Counted from the first letter of the stretch, positions 41,933 through 52,626 are shown. The stretch: 64,000 nt of DNA from Herbinix sp. (GCA_029256105.1 JAQSYO010000018.1:23123-87122); one strand, 5' to 3'. Translations and numbers: made by a program. Notes: a model not told the origin generated them from the sequence alone.

Positions 41933-42820
41933 ATGAATACAATACCCGCAAAAACAATAATCGCTAGGAAGCAAGATACCTCCTGGTTTGGTAGTGAATA
42001 TAATATGAATATTTATAAGGGCTGTAATCATGGTTGTATTTATTGCGACAGTCGTAGTGACTGTTATCAAATAACTGATTTTGATACCGTTCGCGCGAAG
42101 GAAAATGCCTTGCGTATTATCAATGATGAGTTAAGGAAAAAAGTGAAAACCGGTGTGATTGCAACAGGAGCCATGAGTGATCCATATAATTCATTTGAGG
42201 GAAGATATCAGCTAACCAGACAAGCTTTAGAATTAGTGGATACCTATCATTTTGGCATAGCGATTGCTACAAAGAGTGATTTGATTTCAAGAGATATTGA
42301 TATTTTAAGTAAGATAAAGGTGCATTCCCCTGTTATCTGCAAGATAACCGTAACGACTATAGATGATGCTCTCAGTCGCAAAATCGAACCTCATGCATGC
42401 GTATCCTCCAAGCGATTAGACGCCCTACGAAAACTATCCGAAGCTGGTATTTTCACTGGTATCCTCATGATGCCTTTTCTTCCCTACCTTTCAGATTCAG
42501 AAGAAAATGTACTAGGGATTCTACATGAGGCGCATCAAAACGGAGCAAAATTCGTATTCCCCTTATTTGGTTTAACCCTTCGCAATGGCCAGCGGGAATA
42601 CTTCTATCAGAAGCTAGAAGAACTATTCCCCGGTCAGGGATTGAAACAAACTTATATTAAATTATATGGTCCCTCCTACGAATGCCATAGTCCAAAGGCA
42701 AAGGAACTTAATCAAATATTCACCGATGAATGCAAACGTCTTGGCATACTCTATAAGATGAAGGATATCATCCACGCCTATAAAAGTGTGTATGATTATC
42801 AGCAATATTCACTTTTTTAA
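41933..42820 (+). CDS. Radical SAM protein (SplB-like)
   Basis: NIYKGCNHGCIYCDSRSDCYQ (CxxxCxxC); GAMSDPYNSFE; ILMMPFLPYLSD. Confidence 0.92.
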   Translation: MNTIPAKTIIARKQDTSWFGSEYNMNIYKGCNHGCIYCDSRSDCYQITDFDTVRAKENALRIINDELRKKVKTGVIATGAMSDPYNSFEGRYQLTRQALELVDTYHFGIAIATKSDLISRDIDILSKIKVHSPVICKITVTTIDDALSRKIEPHACVSSKRLDALRKLSEAGIFTGILMMPFLPYLSDSEENVLGILHEAHQNGAKFVFPLFGLTLRNGQREYFYQKLEELFPGQGLKQTYIKLYGPSYECHSPKAKELNQIFTDECKRLGILYKMKDIIHAYKSVYDYQQYSLF

Positions 42821-42821
42821 A

Positions 42822-42895
42822 AAACAAGGAAATCTATATTGAAGTACTTTCAAGTTTAGTAAGTGAATGTACCTTAATATTAGGTTTCCTTGTTT
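42822..42895. terminator. Long imperfect hairpin between convergent genes
   Basis: AAACAAGGAAA...GTACTTTCA...TGAATGTAC...TTTCCTTGTTT. Confidence 0.7.
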
Positions 42896-43033
42896 CAATC
42901 TTATTTCTAACTTGTTACTTATTCATGATTCCATTTAATGAATAAAAAACGATTCAATAAAAGTAATTTATAAATCTAAAACGAAAATCTAACTTCCAGT
43001 TTACCCAATTTACTATTTCATTTAACGAGTAAT

Positions 43034-45361
43034 TTATAAGTCTTTAAGATGGTTTTTCTCAATCTCACTGATGTGGACTGGCTTTGAGAAATAATAACCT
43101 TGACCAATATTACATTGATTATGTTTTAGATAATCGAGTTCCACTTTACTTTCAATACCTTCTGCAATAACATTTAATTTTAGAGTTTTACATAAGTTAA
43201 TGATGGTTGCCACAATTGCCTTTGCTTCTTTGCTTGTAGTTATATTTTGTACAAACGATTTATCAATCTTAATGCTGTCAATTGGTAGTCGAACAATATA
43301 ACTTAAGGAGGAATATCCGATACCAAAATCATCGATTGCAACGTGAATTCCCATCGCTCTAAGTTCCTCTAATTTCTGAATACTTTCCTCAACATTTTTA
43401 ATAACCATTCTCTCCGTAATCTCTAATTGCAATAAAGATGGAGCTATGTCATATCGATGCATTAAATCTACTAAATCAGGTATGAATCTTTTCATCTCAA
43501 ATGATTTTGACGAAATATTTACAGCGATAATTATGGGCTTTTTATTGTTATCTATCCAACTTCTTAGCTGTTTACAAGCGGTTTCCACAACCCAATAATC
43601 AATATTGAGGATTGTTCCGGCCTGTTCTGCTAATTCGATAAATTGATCTGGATATAGAAGTCCTTTTTCGGGATGTTTCCAACGTATTAAGGCTTCAACT
43701 TCTGCTAACTTTTCGTTCCCCAAATAAAATAATGGTTGATATACTAAGAAAAATTGATTTTCTCTAATTCCATTGATAATATCTGCCTGAAGTTCGTTCA
43801 TTATTAATAGTTTATGATAGATTTGTTGATCAAATTTTTGCATTTGATTACTACCAAGATATTTTGCATAATTTTTCGCATGTGTTACTGCCTTTAACGG
43901 CTGTTCTGAGCTTGTTTCCTCTCCCCAATGAAATATACCTATATTGATATTGATATAAATTGTTTTACCATCAACTTGATAACTATCCTTTAGCGAAGAT
44001 AATGTGTTTTGTGCTTTTATCTCAACTTCAAGATCAGAAATATTATTATTGCATAGAACAACAAATTCGTCACCTTTGTAGCGGTATACCTGATAATTAT
44101 CAATAACACAGTAAACAATTCGTTTTGCTACTTCACATAGAATAGCGTCACCCGTGTTATATCCATAGGTTTCATTAATAAAACTGAATTCATCAATCGC
44201 AATCATAATCAAGGAGAATTCATGTACCGTTTCACTCTGTACCAGCACTTCAACATCCTTTTCGAGCACATATTGATTTAGTAATGAAGTTAAAGGATCG
44301 TATTGGGTTAAAGATTTTATTTTATCCATCATACGATTAAAACTCTGACCTACTCTACCGATTTCATCTTTTGAATTTGGAGTAAACCGTATGGTAAGAT
44401 CACCGCGAGCTCCTTTAGAAAACAAACGATCTAATTCAACGATAGGCTTTGAGAATCTGTCCACAAAAAACCACGCTGCAATCGAGCTAATGATAAGCGT
44501 AGTTATCATGATAAAGATAATCATTCTACTTAATCCGTTAAGGCCTTCCAGCGCATCCTCTTCATTCGTACCAATGTAGATTTTCCAGTTGGTTTCAGCA
44601 ACGGAAGCATAGCCCATAAGAATATTTTTATCTTCAAAAACATATCGTCCATATCCAGATTGTTGTGTTTGGCTGGATTTAACAAAGTTTGAGAAGGAAT
44701 CATATCCTGAGTCCGTCGAGGCAATATCGTATAGATTAAAATTTTGGGAGTATCTGTCCTGATGAGGTCTTGAGATAAAGGAACCTTCTTCGCTAATGAT
44801 ATAAGCCCTGCCGTTCTTACCATAACCGCGGGTCAAAGCATAATCCGATAAGAAATCAACGTCTAGCCGAGCAATTAAAGCGCCTTTTATCTGCCCCTCA
44901 TTATAAATTGGTACTCCAACCATAATCACATTTTCGTTCGTTTTACGACTAATTAGAACTTCTGAAAATGATATTTTACCCGAAAAAGTTTCTTGTATAT
45001 ATTCTCTATCTTGTAAATTAAGGATTGATTCATCAACATAGTGAGCAATTCCGTCTAAATCTACAACAGCGATATTAAGATAATAGGGATTTATTTGAGC
45101 AGATATCACCTCTTTTTGCATTAACCAATCCATTGAAATGATTCGTTCATCCTCTGAAATACTAATCAGCGGAGATATAAATTGATTAATATAATTATTT
45201 AGGTGATCAGCAGATTCGTTGGCAATCCGTACAACAGCCTTATTAACTTCTGAGTCAAGTATGTATTTAAAACGATAATATGTACTTATACCTAATGAAG
45301 CGATTGCAATTAGTATTAAACTTAATGAAAATATCATCGCTTTTGTTTTTATACTTCTCAT
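43034..45361 (-). CDS. Membrane sensor with CACHE-like, HAMP, GGDEF (KGDEF) and EAL domains
   Basis: HAMP FVDRFSKPIVELDRLFSKGARGDLTIRF; YRYKGDEFVVLC; EVEALIRWKHPEKGLLYPDQFI; AIDDFGIGYSSLSYI. Start 45361 after GGAGAG. Confidence 0.93.
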   Translation of the reverse strand: MRSIKTKAMIFSLSLILIAIASLGISTYYRFKYILDSEVNKAVVRIANESADHLNNYINQFISPLISISEDERIISMDWLMQKEVISAQINPYYLNIAVVDLDGIAHYVDESILNLQDREYIQETFSGKISFSEVLISRKTNENVIMVGVPIYNEGQIKGALIARLDVDFLSDYALTRGYGKNGRAYIISEEGSFISRPHQDRYSQNFNLYDIASTDSGYDSFSNFVKSSQTQQSGYGRYVFEDKNILMGYASVAETNWKIYIGTNEEDALEGLNGLSRMIIFIMITTLIISSIAAWFFVDRFSKPIVELDRLFSKGARGDLTIRFTPNSKDEIGRVGQSFNRMMDKIKSLTQYDPLTSLLNQYVLEKDVEVLVQSETVHEFSLIMIAIDEFSFINETYGYNTGDAILCEVAKRIVYCVIDNYQVYRYKGDEFVVLCNNNISDLEVEIKAQNTLSSLKDSYQVDGKTIYININIGIFHWGEETSSEQPLKAVTHAKNYAKYLGSNQMQKFDQQIYHKLLIMNELQADIINGIRENQFFLVYQPLFYLGNEKLAEVEALIRWKHPEKGLLYPDQFIELAEQAGTILNIDYWVVETACKQLRSWIDNNKKPIIIAVNISSKSFEMKRFIPDLVDLMHRYDIAPSLLQLEITERMVIKNVEESIQKLEELRAMGIHVAIDDFGIGYSSLSYIVRLPIDSIKIDKSFVQNITTSKEAKAIVATIINLCKTLKLNVIAEGIESKVELDYLKHNQCNIGQGYYFSKPVHISEIEKNHLKDL

Positions 45362-45550
45362 TCGCTCTCCTTTTACATCATAATTTTTTATAATTCGACA
45401 TTTTATATTATTATAATTCATCTTACCAAATGTGTCCATACCAAAACAAGTGAATATTACCAATTGCCTAAGGTCTATTTAAAAGAAAAACCAGAAGGAT
45501 AATCTATTCAGATAACCTTCCGGCGGTTCCTATCAATAACTATATTATTC

Positions 45551-46825
45551 TTATAACTTATTGAGAGACTGTTCAATATCAGCAATAATATCATCAATAT
45601 TCTCGATGCCAATAGACATACGGATAAGATCGGGTGTAATTCCTCCATCAATTAATTGTTGGTCCGTTAGCTGACGATGTGTCGTACTTGCTGGATGCAA
45701 AACGCTAGTCCTAGCATCTGCCACATGAACAACAATAGCAGCTAACTTTAAGTTATCCATGAATTTTATAGCAGCTTCTCTTCCACCCTTAACACCATAG
45801 GAAATAACCCCGCAGGAACCGTTCGGAAGATATTTTTGAGCTAGTTCATAATACTTATTACTCTTTAATCCCGGAAAATTAACCCAGGCAATTTTATCAT
45901 TCTTTTCGAGATATTCCGCCACTGCAAGTGCATTACTACAATGTCGTTCCATTCTTAAATGAAGAGTTTCAAGCCCTAAATTTAATAAAAAGGCATTATT
46001 GGGAGCTGGTGCAGAGCCAAGATCACGCATTAGCTGTACTCTCGCCTTAGTGATATATGCTGCTTTCCCACAATCTCTAGCATAAATCATCCCATGATAA
46101 GAAGCATCCGGTGTTGACAATCCAGGGAATTTTCCATTATCCCAATTAAAATTACCACTATCTACAATAACACCACCCAGGGCTACTGCATGACCGTCCA
46201 TATATTTCGAGGTAGAATGAACAACGATGTCAGCACCAAACTCAAACGGTCTGCAATTAATCGGAGTAGCGAAGGTATTATCCATAAATAATGGAATATT
46301 ATTGTTATGTGCCAGCGCAGCAAACTTCTCTATATCAGTTACAATCAATGCCGGATTTGCAATAGTTTCTGCAAATACTAGCTTTGTATTTTCCCTAACT
46401 GCTTTTTGCAACTCTTCAAGGGATGCATTTGGGTCAACAAAGGTAACTTCAATTCCAAGTCTTTTTAAGGTAACTGCAAAAAGGTTTGTTGTTCCTCCAT
46501 AAATTGAGCTAGAGGATATCATATGATCTCCGGAACTACAGATATTAAGTACCGCAATCAGGCTCGCAGCCTGTCCTGAGGAAGTACACATTGCACCTAC
46601 TCCGCCTTCTAAGGACGTTATTTTTCGTTCGACACAATCCACCGTCGGATTTGCGAGTCTGGTATAAAAGAAACCTTCCTCTGTAAGATCAAAAAGCTTA
46701 CCTACGTGTTCGCTGGAATCATATTTAAAGGTAGTACTTTGATAAATCGGTAAAACTCTGGACTCCCCATTCTTTGGCTCATAGCCATCTTGAATACATT
46801 TTGTTTCGATATGATAATTGCTCAT
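45551..46825 (-). CDS. O-acetylhomoserine sulfhydrylase-like (Cys/Met metabolism PLP enzyme)
   Basis: YHIETKCIQDGYEPKNGESRVLPIYQSTTFKYDS; GVGAMCTSSGQAA; PLP lysine VVHSTSKYMDGH. Start 46825 after GGAGG. Confidence 0.92.
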   Translation of the reverse strand: MSNYHIETKCIQDGYEPKNGESRVLPIYQSTTFKYDSSEHVGKLFDLTEEGFFYTRLANPTVDCVERKITSLEGGVGAMCTSSGQAASLIAVLNICSSGDHMISSSSIYGGTTNLFAVTLKRLGIEVTFVDPNASLEELQKAVRENTKLVFAETIANPALIVTDIEKFAALAHNNNIPLFMDNTFATPINCRPFEFGADIVVHSTSKYMDGHAVALGGVIVDSGNFNWDNGKFPGLSTPDASYHGMIYARDCGKAAYITKARVQLMRDLGSAPAPNNAFLLNLGLETLHLRMERHCSNALAVAEYLEKNDKIAWVNFPGLKSNKYYELAQKYLPNGSCGVISYGVKGGREAAIKFMDNLKLAAIVVHVADARTSVLHPASTTHRQLTDQQLIDGGITPDLIRMSIGIENIDDIIADIEQSLNKL

Positions 46826-46939
46826 AATATCCACCCCTCCAAGAATTTAAATGTATTTTTATTCATATTTATGTAATCATATCGCTTTAGAAAGTATTTT
46901 GTCAAGTTTTTCTAATGAAACAGCAAATTAATAGAATCT

Positions 46940-47005
46940 AAGCTCATAGATAGCTTTAAAAAGAATCGTTATAATAACGCTTTCTTATAAAATATCTATG
47001 AGCTT
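46940..47005 (-). terminator. Long hairpin downstream of thrS
   Basis: AAGCTCATAGATA...CGTTATAATAACG...TATCTATGAGCTT. Confidence 0.7.
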
Positions 47006-47062
47006 ATTGTCTTTTATTACATTGCTGATTATTTGTTTGTTATTATACTATCGCGTAATAAT

Positions 47063-49024
47063 TTATTTCTCATTCTCAACAACTTCTATCTTACGGATTT
47101 CTCTACTTCTGATTTCTTTACAAATATCATTCGTAAATACATCAAGTGCCTTCTGACCTTCATCACCAAGGAAACGGCTTCTTACCGATACAACGCCTTC
47201 TTCCTCTTCCTTCTGTCCAACTACTAACATATAAGGAACACGATCAAGTCTTGCTTCTCGGATCTTGTAACCAATCTTTTCTGCTCTCTCATCTACAGTA
47301 ACAAGAACATTATTCCTCTGAAGTTCTTCTTTTACTTTGTTTGCATAATCGTGGTATTTCTCAGAGATAGGAAGTATTCGAACCTGCTCCGGACATAACC
47401 AAGTCGGGAATAAGCCTGCATATTTTTCAATCAACCAAGCAAGTGTTCTCTCATAGCAGCCCATACTAGTTCTGTGTATAATATAAGGACGAACTTTATC
47501 ACCGTTTTGATCGACATAGTACATATCAAATTGTTCTGCTATCATAGCATCCCATTGAATGGTAATCATTGTATCTTCTTTACCATATACATTCTTCGCC
47601 TGGATATCCACCTTCGGTCCGTAGAACGCAGCTTCACCGTCTGCTTCTGTAAATGGTATTCCAAGTTCCGTAAGTACATTACGAATTCTACCTTGGGTTT
47701 CATTCCATACTTCTTCTGTGCCGATATACTTTGCTTTATTGTTCGGGTCCCATTTGGACAAACGATAGGTTACATCATCCTCAACTCCTAAGGTCTTTAA
47801 ACAATATCTTGCCAGATCCAAACAGCCTTTAAACTCCGCATCCATCTGATCTGGTCTTACGATTAAATGACCCTCGGAGATAGTAAACTGACGAACACGA
47901 GTTAAACCATGCATTTCACCGGATTCTTCATTTCTAAATAAGGTTGACGTCTCACCATAACGTATCGGTAAATCACGATAGGATTTTTGGCTTGCTTTAT
48001 ATACGTAATATTGGAAGGGACAAGTCATTGGACGAAGTGCAAATACTTCCTTATCTACCTTCTCATCACCGAGGACAAACATACCCTCTTTATAATGATC
48101 CCAGTGACCGGAAATTTTGTACAAATCACTCTTTGCCATTAACGGCGTCTTTGTTCTAACATAACCACGACGTTCTTCCTCATCCTCAATCCATCTTTGA
48201 AGGGTCTGAATAATTTTTGTTCCCTTTGGCATAAGAAGTGGAAGTCCCTGACCGATTACATCAACCGTTGTGAATAACTCCATCTCACGGCCTAATTTAT
48301 TATGGTCGCGCTTCTTGATATCCTCAAGATGAACAAGATACTCCTCCAGTTCTGCATTCTTTGTATAAGCAGTACCATATACTCTGGTTAGCATCTTATT
48401 CTTTTCAGATCCTCTCCAATAAGCACCGGAGGAGGAAATCAGTTTAAAGGCTTTAATGTTTTTCGTACTCATCAAATGAGGGCCTGCACATAGATCAACA
48501 AAATCACCTTGTTGATAGAAGGAAAGTTCAGCATCTTCCGGAAGGTCTTCGATTAACTCTACCTTATAAGGTTCACCCTTTTCCTGCATTAAAGCAATTG
48601 CTTCCGTACGAGGTAAGGTAAAACGAGATAATTCTGCTCCTTCTTTAATGATTTTTTTCATCTCTTTCTCTAATTCATCAAGCGCAGCGCGGTCAAATGG
48701 TGCGATATCAAAATCATAGTAGAAGCCTGTATCAATTGAAGGACCAATTGCTAACTTGGCATTCGGATATAATCTCTTTACTGCTTGTGCAAGTACATGA
48801 GAAGTAGTGTGGCGGTATGCAGCCCTACCCGCTTCATCATTAAAGGTTACTATATTTAAGTCACTATCCATGTCCACCACAGTTCGAAGATCCACCACCT
48901 TGCCGTTTAATTCACCGGCACAGGCCATTCTTGCTAAGCCTTCGCTGATATCACTTGCAATGTCATACACAGTCATTGACTTGTCGTACTCTTTCATAGA
49001 GCCGTCTTTTAAAGTAATTTTCAT
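47063..49024 (-). CDS. thrS: Threonyl-tRNA synthetase
   Basis: MKITLKDGSMKEYDKSMTVYDIASDI...; RPMTCPFQYYVYKASQKSYRDLPIRYGE; start 49024 after GGAGG. The ORF-track N-terminal extension to 49159 is translated T-box leader. Confidence 0.97.
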   Translation of the reverse strand: MKITLKDGSMKEYDKSMTVYDIASDISEGLARMACAGELNGKVVDLRTVVDMDSDLNIVTFNDEAGRAAYRHTTSHVLAQAVKRLYPNAKLAIGPSIDTGFYYDFDIAPFDRAALDELEKEMKKIIKEGAELSRFTLPRTEAIALMQEKGEPYKVELIEDLPEDAELSFYQQGDFVDLCAGPHLMSTKNIKAFKLISSSGAYWRGSEKNKMLTRVYGTAYTKNAELEEYLVHLEDIKKRDHNKLGREMELFTTVDVIGQGLPLLMPKGTKIIQTLQRWIEDEEERRGYVRTKTPLMAKSDLYKISGHWDHYKEGMFVLGDEKVDKEVFALRPMTCPFQYYVYKASQKSYRDLPIRYGETSTLFRNEESGEMHGLTRVRQFTISEGHLIVRPDQMDAEFKGCLDLARYCLKTLGVEDDVTYRLSKWDPNNKAKYIGTEEVWNETQGRIRNVLTELGIPFTEADGEAAFYGPKVDIQAKNVYGKEDTMITIQWDAMIAEQFDMYYVDQNGDKVRPYIIHRTSMGCYERTLAWLIEKYAGLFPTWLCPEQVRILPISEKYHDYANKVKEELQRNNVLVTVDERAEKIGYKIREARLDRVPYMLVVGQKEEEEGVVSVRSRFLGDEGQKALDVFTNDICKEIRSREIRKIEVVENEK

Positions 49025-49081
49025 ATATTCCTCCATTCCGCCGCCATAGGCGACATAAATATGATTGATTTTCTTTGCAAA

Positions 49082-49231
49082 ATAAAAGCTCCTCGCTTTC
49101 GACTTTGCTTCATCTACAAATCGAAAGGGACGAGCGTATCGTATACGTCGCGGTTCCACCCTTATTGGTGTGTTGCACCCACTTAATTATGATTGATAAC
49201 GGAATCACCGAAATTATATTGCGTAATACTA
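49082..49231 (-). promoter_or_regulatory. T-box riboswitch leader of thrS
   Basis: AGGGTGGAACCGCG T-box motif (49149-49162), preceded by GGTGCAACACACC hairpin, followed by GCTCGTCCCTTTCGA...TCGAAAGCGAGGAGC-TTTTATTTT terminator; promoter TTGACA (49260-49265)-N16-TATAAT (49238-49243). Confidence 0.88.
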
Positions 49232-49399
49232 AAGTTAATTATATCATGCCTATTTCGATTGTCAAGTCGTTATTCTTATAATAAATAAATGTCAATTTAT
49301 TTGGTATTACTTCGCAAATAACACAAATATTTATAGTAAATGCAAGATTCTTATGATAAAATGAATTCCATTGAAATTAAAATGTTTTCGGAGGTAATT

Positions 49400-50290
49400 A
49401 TGACAACTCATATATTAAAAAATGACACATTAATGATTGAATTAAAGGAACAAGGCGCTGAACTCACATCCATACTTGATCACCGTACAAATACGCAATA
49501 CTTGTGGAAAGCAGATCCTACTTATTGGAGGCGCCACTCACCTATCCTTTTCCCTATTGTCGGAAGCTTAAAGAATAAATCCTATTCTTATCAAGGGCAA
49601 GCTTATTCTTTACCACAGCATGGCTTTGCCAGAGATATGATGTTTACTTTAATAAATCAAACTGAAAATGAAATATGGTTTTCTCTTGATGCAACTGAGG
49701 ATACGCGAAAAGTCTACCCCTTTAATTTTACCTTAGAGTTAGGATATCGTCTTGAAGGAAGAACAATCACAGCCTTCTGGAGGGTAATCAATAAAGATCA
49801 ATCCATAATGTACTTCTCCATTGGTGGACATCCGGCGTTTAATTGTCCTCTTAAGCAAGGAGAGGAACAAAGTGATTATTATATATCCTTTGATACAGAG
49901 CAACCTATTCATTATCTTCATGTCGATGAAACTGGGTTTGTTAACAAAAAACCTTTTGAACAGCAAAATGTACTAACTACCGATCACGGAGTAATTCCCA
50001 TTGACCCTCATATGTTTGATTATGATGCTCTGATCATCGAAAATAATCAATGTCACCAGGTATCCTTTTTGGATGCAGCGAAGAAGCCTTATTTATCTGT
50101 ATCCTTTGATGCCCCACTCTTTGGAATATGGTCACCACCAAAGAAAAATGCACCCTTTATTTGTGTTGAACCTTGGTATGGGCTTTGTGATGCCAATGAT
50201 TTTGAAGGAACTTTAGAAGAGAAAGAATGGATTAATTTGCTGGAAGCGGGTAAAACGTTCGAAGCTTCCTATCGAATTGATATCGTATAA
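49400..50290 (+). CDS. Aldose 1-epimerase family protein
   Basis: LKEQGAELTSILDHRTNTQYLWKADPTYWRRHSPILFPIVGSLKNKSYSY...LPQHGFARDM...FSIGGHPAFNCPL. Start 49400 after GGAGG. Confidence 0.9.
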   Translation: MTTHILKNDTLMIELKEQGAELTSILDHRTNTQYLWKADPTYWRRHSPILFPIVGSLKNKSYSYQGQAYSLPQHGFARDMMFTLINQTENEIWFSLDATEDTRKVYPFNFTLELGYRLEGRTITAFWRVINKDQSIMYFSIGGHPAFNCPLKQGEEQSDYYISFDTEQPIHYLHVDETGFVNKKPFEQQNVLTTDHGVIPIDPHMFDYDALIIENNQCHQVSFLDAAKKPYLSVSFDAPLFGIWSPPKKNAPFICVEPWYGLCDANDFEGTLEEKEWINLLEAGKTFEASYRIDIV

Positions 50291-50409
50291 AGTCCAATAA
50301 GATAGCAACTGCTCTCTATTGCTAACGTTTCGACAATCGAAACAGTTAATTAAGATTATAACTTCGTTATCTTTGACTATAATTTTATTAATTCAGACTG
50401 TAACTTATT

Positions 50410-50457
50410 AAAAATGGTACCGCTTATGTTATATACATAAGTGATACCATTTTTTAT
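50410..50457. terminator. Bidirectional terminator
   Basis: AAAAATGGTA-cc-gCTTATG...CATAAGtga-TACCATTTTTT between convergent genes. Confidence 0.85.
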
Positions 50458-50461
50458 TTGT

Positions 50462-51142
50462 TTATTTTGCGGTAGGTATAAACGGCCTGATGGTTGCTGC
50501 TACATTACTAACGGGCATGGTCTGCAAGATTATCTTTCCTGGACCGGTAACTACGGTATTAAAGATGCCTTCTCCACCGAACAGCATATTCTTTACGCCG
50601 GGTACGGTGTGGATTTCCATGGAACAGCTTTCTGACATCGCTGCAAGGTACCCTGTGTCAAGAACCATCTGTTGACCTGGCTGTAGAATGTATTCCACTG
50701 CATATCCATCAATTTCAATAAATGCGATACCATGACCAGATAATTTCTGCATAATGAAACCTTCTCCACCAAACAAGCCAGCTCCAAGCTTCTTTTGAAA
50801 ATGAAGCGATAACTCTACTCCCGCTTCCGAAGCAAGAAAAGCAGATTTTTGAACTATCATGTTATTGCCAGGACCTATTTCCATCGGTCTGATGGAACCC
50901 GGAAAGCTGGATGCAAAGGCAATCAGGCCTTCTCCACCCGTTGCTGTATATCTGTTTTGGAATATCGAATCTCCGGAAAACATTCTTCCCAGAGCCTTAC
51001 CAATTCCTCCATTGGTCGTAGTTTCCATCTTCATGTTCGGACTCATCCAACTCATGGAGCCTCTTTCTGTAATTAATGTCTCACCCGGGTTAACATGGCA
51101 TGTAACGACGGGTAGCGGTTCTCCAACAATTTCATACCTCAT
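50462..51142 (-). CDS. AIM24/TIGR00266-family protein
   Basis: MRYEIVGEPLPVVTCHVNPGETLITERGSMSWMSPNMKMETTTNGGIGKALGRMFSGDSIFQNRYTA. Start 51142 after GGGAGG. Confidence 0.92.
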   Translation of the reverse strand: MRYEIVGEPLPVVTCHVNPGETLITERGSMSWMSPNMKMETTTNGGIGKALGRMFSGDSIFQNRYTATGGEGLIAFASSFPGSIRPMEIGPGNNMIVQKSAFLASEAGVELSLHFQKKLGAGLFGGEGFIMQKLSGHGIAFIEIDGYAVEYILQPGQQMVLDTGYLAAMSESCSMEIHTVPGVKNMLFGGEGIFNTVVTGPGKIILQTMPVSNVAATIRPFIPTAK

Positions 51143-51163
51143 CTTTCTACCTCCCATTTTATT

Positions 51164-52426
51164 TTATAAAGTGAACTCTAATGCTTTCATATCAATTTCC
51201 TTCAGATTTCCTACCAAAGATATCGAAGCAGTATGAAGGTCCAAATACTGGTTAGCGAAGTCAACAATTTTACTCAGACTAACTTTTTCAATTCCAGAGA
51301 TCAATTCATCGATTGTTACTATTCGGCCCCTGTTAAGCATCGCTTTCCCATTGGAATTCATTCTACTTCTAGCACTTTCATTTCCTAGAATCAGTTCTGT
51401 TTTAATCTGTTCCTTTGTCATAGAAAGTTCTTCCGCTGTGACTCCCTTTTTCTTAATATCATTTATAATTTGATAAATCTTCTTTACTACTGTTGTAGTC
51501 TGTGTAGGATTCATAGCCGCATATATCTGGAACAAACCAGTTTCTCGATAAGAGCTGCCATAAGAATAGATGGAATAAGTTAAACCACTATTTTCCCTGA
51601 TTTTTTGAAATAACCTGGAATTGATGCTTCCACCTAAAATGGAATTAAGCACGGATAAGATATAGCGCTCTTCTGACATATAAGAGATACAGTCAAAAGC
51701 AATATTACAATGCAACTGCTCAATATCCTTGCCCCTTTTGCATACAACACGATTGTATTCCGGTTTTCCTGCTAACGATCCAACCTTAGAACAGTTTGCT
51801 TTAATAACACCAAATTTTTCTTCGAGAAGCGTTAGGATATCCTGCTCATTAAAATGTCCCGCCACCGATATAATTATATTTTCGCCCACATAATACGTAT
51901 CCATGAAATCCATGATTTGTTCTCTGGTTACCCTGCGGACAATCTTCTTCGTACCTGAAATCATATAACCAAGTGGATGATCCTTCCATACTCTTTGTTG
52001 AAGCATCTCATGTACGAGATCCTCTGGTGAGTCATCATACATGTCTATTTCTTCAAGGATGACACCCTTTTCTTTCTTTAATGCTTTTTCATCGATTAAA
52101 GAGTTATTTAACATATCAGAAATAATATCAATTGCAATTGGCAGATGCTCGCTTAAGGTTGTAGCATAATAGGAGGTACACTCCTTGCTCGTAAATGCAT
52201 TCATATTTCCACCGATTTTCGCCATCTCATCAGCAATTTGCTTTGCATTACGATTTTTTGTACCTTTAAATAGCATATGTTCAATGATATGAGCAATACC
52301 ATTGTTATTATCATCTTCATTTGCTGAGCCTGCCCTGACCCAAATACCAAAGGATGCACTTTGTAAATATGGTAATACTTCCGTTATTACGGTTATTTTG
52401 TTGGATAGCTGATTAATTTCTGTCAT
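51164..52426 (-). CDS. M16-family zinc peptidase (processing protease-like)
   Basis: GIWVRAGSANEDDNNNGIAHIIEHMLFKGTKNRNA (HxxEH). Start 52426 after AAAGGA. Confidence 0.94.
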   Translation of the reverse strand: MTEINQLSNKITVITEVLPYLQSASFGIWVRAGSANEDDNNNGIAHIIEHMLFKGTKNRNAKQIADEMAKIGGNMNAFTSKECTSYYATTLSEHLPIAIDIISDMLNNSLIDEKALKKEKGVILEEIDMYDDSPEDLVHEMLQQRVWKDHPLGYMISGTKKIVRRVTREQIMDFMDTYYVGENIIISVAGHFNEQDILTLLEEKFGVIKANCSKVGSLAGKPEYNRVVCKRGKDIEQLHCNIAFDCISYMSEERYILSVLNSILGGSINSRLFQKIRENSGLTYSIYSYGSSYRETGLFQIYAAMNPTQTTTVVKKIYQIINDIKKKGVTAEELSMTKEQIKTELILGNESARSRMNSNGKAMLNRGRIVTIDELISGIEKVSLSKIVDFANQYLDLHTASISLVGNLKEIDMKALEFTL

Positions 52427-52626
52427 ATAGGTCATTCCTTTCCTACTCATAATGTAATTTGTCCATACAGCTAACACCATATTCAAATTTATTCCAAAAA
52501 CCTGTAACACAGACTTTAAAATAATATTGGATCGTCAAACTCGCATTTCAAAATAACATATCGTGTTTCTTGATTCTACCATAATTAAGCAAAGTTATCA
52601 ACAAACAAGATGAATTGGCTGTTTAT

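Noticed and set aside
46826-47062. SAM riboswitch upstream of the metY-like gene
   Set aside because: Only a terminator-like hairpin for thrS was found; no SAM-riboswitch core could be read.
49025-49159. N-terminal extension of thrS in the ORF track (MEPRRIRYARPFRF...)
   Set aside because: This segment is the T-box antiterminator/terminator; the true start is ATG 49024 after GGAGG.
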